Positions 61,271 to 64,000 of a stretch of 64,000 nucleotides of DNA are shown piece by piece. The stretch is taken from NCBI RefSeq assembly GCF_004514475.2, contig NZ_MYFO02000004.1:372001-436000 (forward strand), written 5' to 3'. The position numbers were made by a program, and so were the translations under genes. Below the pieces are notes generated by a model. It was not told the origin of the DNA. It was given only the letters and a program-made list of their open reading frames with translations, and ran no database searches. This DNA is from Paenibacillus athensensis (GTDB lineage: Bacteria > Bacillota > Bacilli > Paenibacillales > NBRC-103111). The stretch's first letter is position 1. The number at the start of each line of letters is the position of its first letter.

Positions 61271-61963
61271 ATGAAAACCATATTAGTTGTTGATGACGAG
61301 TCCAAAATTCGAGAAGTTGTCGTGTCGTACCTGAAAAAAGAAGGCTTTCAGACTTTAGAAGCCGAAACCGGCGCTGATGCGATTCGAATCGTACAAAACG
61401 AAGCGGTTGATTTTGTCATTCTCGATCTCATGCTTCCGGATATGGAGGGGGAACAGGTCTGCCAAACTATTCGTCAAATCCATTCGGTTCCGATTCTAAT
61501 GCTTACCGCCAAGGTTTCGGAAAACAACCGGATCAAGGGGTTATCCGTGGGAGCCGACGATTACTTAATTAAGCCGTTTGATCCGCGCGAAGTAGTAGCA
61601 CGGGTGCGGGCCATCTTACGGCGTACGGACGATCATTATTTACTTGCCGATCGCCTTGCCTTTAATCAGGGCGAACTCACGATCGATTCATTGAAGCAGC
61701 AGGTGCACTGCAGCGGTGAACTCGTAAGCTTGACACCGAATGAATACAAGCTGCTGCTTATCATAGCGAAATATCCGCAGCGCATTTTTTCCCGGGAAGA
61801 GCTCGTGGAACGAGTGCTTGGTTATGATTTTGAAGGCGATAGTCGTACGATCGATCAGCATGTGAAAAACATACGGCAAAAAATAGAACGCGATCCCAAG
61901 TCCCCCAAATATATTGTGACGGTGTACGGAACCGGCTACCGTTTTGCAGGAGGAACAGCATGA
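61271..61963 (+). CDS. OmpR-family response regulator
   Basis: Receiver domain: VVDDESKIREVVVSYL, FVILDLMLPDMEG (phospho-Asp), ILMLTAKVSEN and DDYLIKPFDPRE. The C-terminal winged helix has LTPNEYKLLLIIAKYPQRIFSREELVERVLGYDFEGDSRTIDQHVKNIRQKI. It is coupled to the kinase by a 4-bp overlap. Its likely binding sites are the 11-bp-spaced repeats at 59053, 59666 and 63032. The context suggests copper or envelope stress as the signal. Confidence 0.95.
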   Translation: MKTILVVDDESKIREVVVSYLKKEGFQTLEAETGADAIRIVQNEAVDFVILDLMLPDMEGEQVCQTIRQIHSVPILMLTAKVSENNRIKGLSVGADDYLIKPFDPREVVARVRAILRRTDDHYLLADRLAFNQGELTIDSLKQQVHCSGELVSLTPNEYKLLLIIAKYPQRIFSREELVERVLGYDFEGDSRTIDQHVKNIRQKIERDPKSPKYIVTVYGTGYRFAGGTA

Positions 61964-63027
61964 ACCGGCTGCACACCCGTTTGGCACTGATCATTATAGG
62001 AATTGCTGTCGGCATTGTCTTGATCTCAACCGTCAGTCTTATTATGACAACACACTATCACTTCTCTATGTATCAAGCACAGGCGGGTATGAGTCATGAA
62101 TTTCCGGCGCTGGATTACCATTTAGAACAGGCGCTCATGCAAACGATTGTATGGACGAGCTTGATTTCAATTTTGCTTGCGATTTTTCTCGGGTTTTATG
62201 TGGCCAGGCGGATTTCGGCTCCCCTCGTGCATATGACTCACGTTGCGGAACGTATGACGGGAGGGGAGTGGAACTCGCGTGTGGTAATCCGCGGCAAAGA
62301 TGAGCTTGCAGATTTGGGCGCATCTCTAAATACACTGGCGAGTCAACTTCAACAGCATGAGCAGCTACGCATGACGATGACGGAAGACATTGCTCATGAG
62401 CTGCGAACCCCTTTAGCTACGCTCAAAAGCCATATGCGTGCTTTGGAAGACGGGATTTGGGAGCCTACACCGGAACGTATCCATTCGTGCTACGAAGAAA
62501 TCGAGCGATTAGCGCAGCTCGTGGCTGAACTGGAAGACCTGACCTACGTGGAATCACCCGGTTTTCAGTTGGTGAGAAAAGAAGAATCGCTCGCGGCGAT
62601 CATAGAAAGAGGAGTGCAACTAGTCACTGCTGCTTATCGTGAAAAAAACGTACGTCTATCGGGCAACGCCAGCCCTCACATCCGGGTTAATGTTGATCAG
62701 GATCGCATGATTCAAGTTCTTGTGAATCTGCTTAGTAACGCTCTGAAATTCACCCCCGAACGGGGAGAGGTGCGAGTAAAGGGAAGCGAGGAGAGGGACC
62801 ATGTGCTTATCCAGGTTCATGACACGGGGACGGGAATACCGCAAGAGGACTTACCTTATGTGTTCGAGCGATTTTACCGGGCAGATAAGTCTCGCAATCG
62901 ACGGACCGGCGGCAGCGGTCTCGGATTAACCATTGTTAAGGAATTGGTTGCAGCACATGGCGGGGATATTTCTGTAGAAAGTTGGCAAGGTACGACGTTT
63001 ACGATTCGTATTCCAAAAGGAAAATAG
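61960..63027 (+). CDS. Sensor histidine kinase
   Basis: The 355-residue protein has two membrane helices enclosing a short outside loop of about 30 residues, a HAMP linker (VARRISAPLVHMTHVAERMTGGEW), the H-box EDIAHELRTPLATLKSHM, then the N-box (QVLVNLLSNALKFTPERGE), VHDTGTGIP and GGSGLGLTIVKELV. The small sensing loop contains Met and His residues (HYHFSMYQAQAGMSHEF), which may bind metal ions (inference). It partners with the preceding regulator. Confidence 0.93.
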   Translation: MNRLHTRLALIIIGIAVGIVLISTVSLIMTTHYHFSMYQAQAGMSHEFPALDYHLEQALMQTIVWTSLISILLAIFLGFYVARRISAPLVHMTHVAERMTGGEWNSRVVIRGKDELADLGASLNTLASQLQQHEQLRMTMTEDIAHELRTPLATLKSHMRALEDGIWEPTPERIHSCYEEIERLAQLVAELEDLTYVESPGFQLVRKEESLAAIIERGVQLVTAAYREKNVRLSGNASPHIRVNVDQDRMIQVLVNLLSNALKFTPERGEVRVKGSEERDHVLIQVHDTGTGIPQEDLPYVFERFYRADKSRNRRTGGSGLGLTIVKELVAAHGGDISVESWQGTTFTIRIPKGK

Positions 63028-63031
63028 ATGT

Positions 63032-63048
63032 TCTACATAGGATCTTCA
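63032..63048 (+). promoter_or_regulatory. Putative response-regulator site, 63155 gene promoter
   Basis: TCTACA-N5-TCTTCA followed by AAAAGT. It lies 107 bp before the start of the terminal gene. A CCAAAT-GAATG-ATTTGG palindrome (63081-63097) and a GGGAC/GTCCC hairpin followed by five T residues (63108-63133) lie further downstream, perhaps an attenuator. Confidence 0.6.
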
Positions 63049-63154
63049 AAAGTATTGTTTACACTGTTAGCGTATGTATTCCAAATGAATGATTTGGAAA
63101 TAAATGTGGGACACTTGATTGAGGTCCCTTTTTAAAGAAATAGGGGGATGTTCT

Positions 63155-64000
63155 TTGAAAAAAATGACAATGCTTTCACTAGCGGTTGTGCTATTCATTG
63201 GGATGGCTGCATGCTCAATTAAAACGGCGGAAGGGCCGAACTCCAATACGAACACAACCTTTATGCACTTGCATGGCCTTGGTTATTCCGCAGACGGAAA
63301 GCGCCTAATGATCCCGGTTCACAGTGGGTTAAAAGTATATGCAAATGGCGCTTGGAGTGATGCTCCGGGAGAGAAGCACGACTATATGGGTTTCTCTGCT
63401 GTGGATAACGGATTTTACAGCAGCGGCCATCCGGCACCAGGTTCGAAGTATAAAAATCCTTTGGGGCTTGTGAAGAGTACAGATGATGGGAAAACCATTG
63501 CCGTTCTCACTCTTGAAGGAGAAGTTGATTTACACGGTATGGCTGCTGGTTATCGTTCGCATATACTGTATGTGGTAAATCCACAACCCAACTCAAAGAT
63601 GAACCAGGCGGGGCTTTTCTACAGCAAGGATGAAGGGAAAACCTGGACAAGCAGTCCTGCAGCTGGTCTTCAGGGGCAGATGACGACGATCGCCGTGCAT
63701 CCTGACAAGGAATCGATTGTCGCTATCGGCACAACAGCGGGGGCCTATTTGTCGAAGGATCACGGTCAAACGTTTACGGCTTTGGTTTCAGGGCGTCCAA
63801 TTTCGGCCATAACGTTCATGAACTCCGGCGATGTGTGGGTTGCCGGTACCGGTCCAGATGCTTCGCTGGTCAAAATCAATACGGAGAGTACAGTTTCGGT
63901 AACGCTCAAATTGCCGACCAAGGATGAGATCACGTATGTTGCCCAGAATCCGGCAAATCCAAACGAGTTGGCTATAGCAACGGAACAAAAGGATGTCTAT
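63155..64000 (+). CDS. Lipoprotein of F510_1955/BNR-repeat type, cut by window edge
   Basis: The TTG at 63155 has AGGGGGA upstream. The lipoprotein signal is LAVVLFIGMAACS. The mature part begins FMHLHGLGYSADGKRLMIPVHSGLKVY, a pattern I recognise from F510_1955-family exo-glycosidase-like (sortilin/BNR) proteins, with repeats such as YSKDEGKTW and LSKDHGQTF. The gene runs off the right edge with no stop. Such proteins often accompany copper genes. Its enzymatic activity is unproven. Confidence 0.75.
   Translation, partial: MKKMTMLSLAVVLFIGMAACSIKTAEGPNSNTNTTFMHLHGLGYSADGKRLMIPVHSGLKVYANGAWSDAPGEKHDYMGFSAVDNGFYSSGHPAPGSKYKNPLGLVKSTDDGKTIAVLTLEGEVDLHGMAAGYRSHILYVVNPQPNSKMNQAGLFYSKDEGKTWTSSPAAGLQGQMTTIAVHPDKESIVAIGTTAGAYLSKDHGQTFTALVSGRPISAITFMNSGDVWVAGTGPDASLVKINTESTVSVTLKLPTKDEITYVAQNPANPNELAIATEQKDVY

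Overview
The window reads as a chromosomal stretch of a spore-forming Firmicute close to Paenibacillus. The grounds are a spore germination receptor operon, a Spo0E-like peptide, copper-amine-oxidase-type stalk domains, a large secreted protein of a kind I associate with Paenibacillus, and AGGAGG-type ribosome sites. This is inferred from gene families only. I saw no rRNA, tRNA or CRISPR array.

Positions 1 to about 44,090 are an integrative conjugative element (ICE), or a nest of two. Its left end lies outside the window, inside a ParB gene. From 385 to 16,486 lies an unusual Tad/Flp-like surface-appendage cluster: a SAF-domain protein, two degenerate ParA/CpaE-like proteins, a CpaF/TadA-like ATPase, a TadB/C-like membrane protein, four membrane-anchored small subunits, a DUF916-like protein, a stalk-domain protein and a 1277-residue secreted protein. 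Next comes a very large methylase/helicase gene (17,300 onward) with a tnpV-like gene overprinted in another frame. The helicase homology stops near 22,905 and resumes near 31,655. Between these points lie tnpW, a large serine recombinase (tnpX type), a small regulator, an oriT-like structured element, a second parB, and a spore germination operon (GerB, GerA, GerC types) bounded by 31-bp inverted repeats. From 32,337 to 44,079 come a second copy of the small regulator, a second oriT-like element in the opposite orientation, and the transfer genes: mobC, MOBP relaxase, pcfB, ArdC-like gene, virD4, Maff2-type pilin, virB6-like, prgI and virB4. The cell-wall hydrolase and topoisomerase usually found after virB4 are absent, so the element seems truncated there.

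From 44,100 to 56,100 is a metal and arsenic resistance island. It starts with a scarred methyltransferase pseudogene and cadA-cadC with its operators. The arsenic part is an arsC-like gene, arsR, arsB, arsC, an arsI/cadI-like dioxygenase and a phosphatase, then a MarR regulator and an arsO-like flavoprotein sharing an operator motif, a small Cys-tailed peptide, a DDE-transposase insertion sequence, and arsM. A Xer-like integrase fragment and a frameshifted metallochaperone gene follow.

From 56,160 to the right edge is a copper/zinc envelope-stress module: a CzcD-like efflux pump, a Met-rich multicopper oxidase lipoprotein, a DUF1259 protein, an accessory lgt, a VTT-domain membrane protein, a response regulator/sensor kinase pair, and the start of a lipoprotein of the F510_1955-like BNR-repeat type. 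Three promoter regions here carry the same 11-bp-spaced direct repeat, TCT(A/T)CA-N5-TCT(A/T)CA. It is a good candidate operator for the response regulator and ties the oxidase, the lgt operon and the terminal lipoprotein into one regulon.
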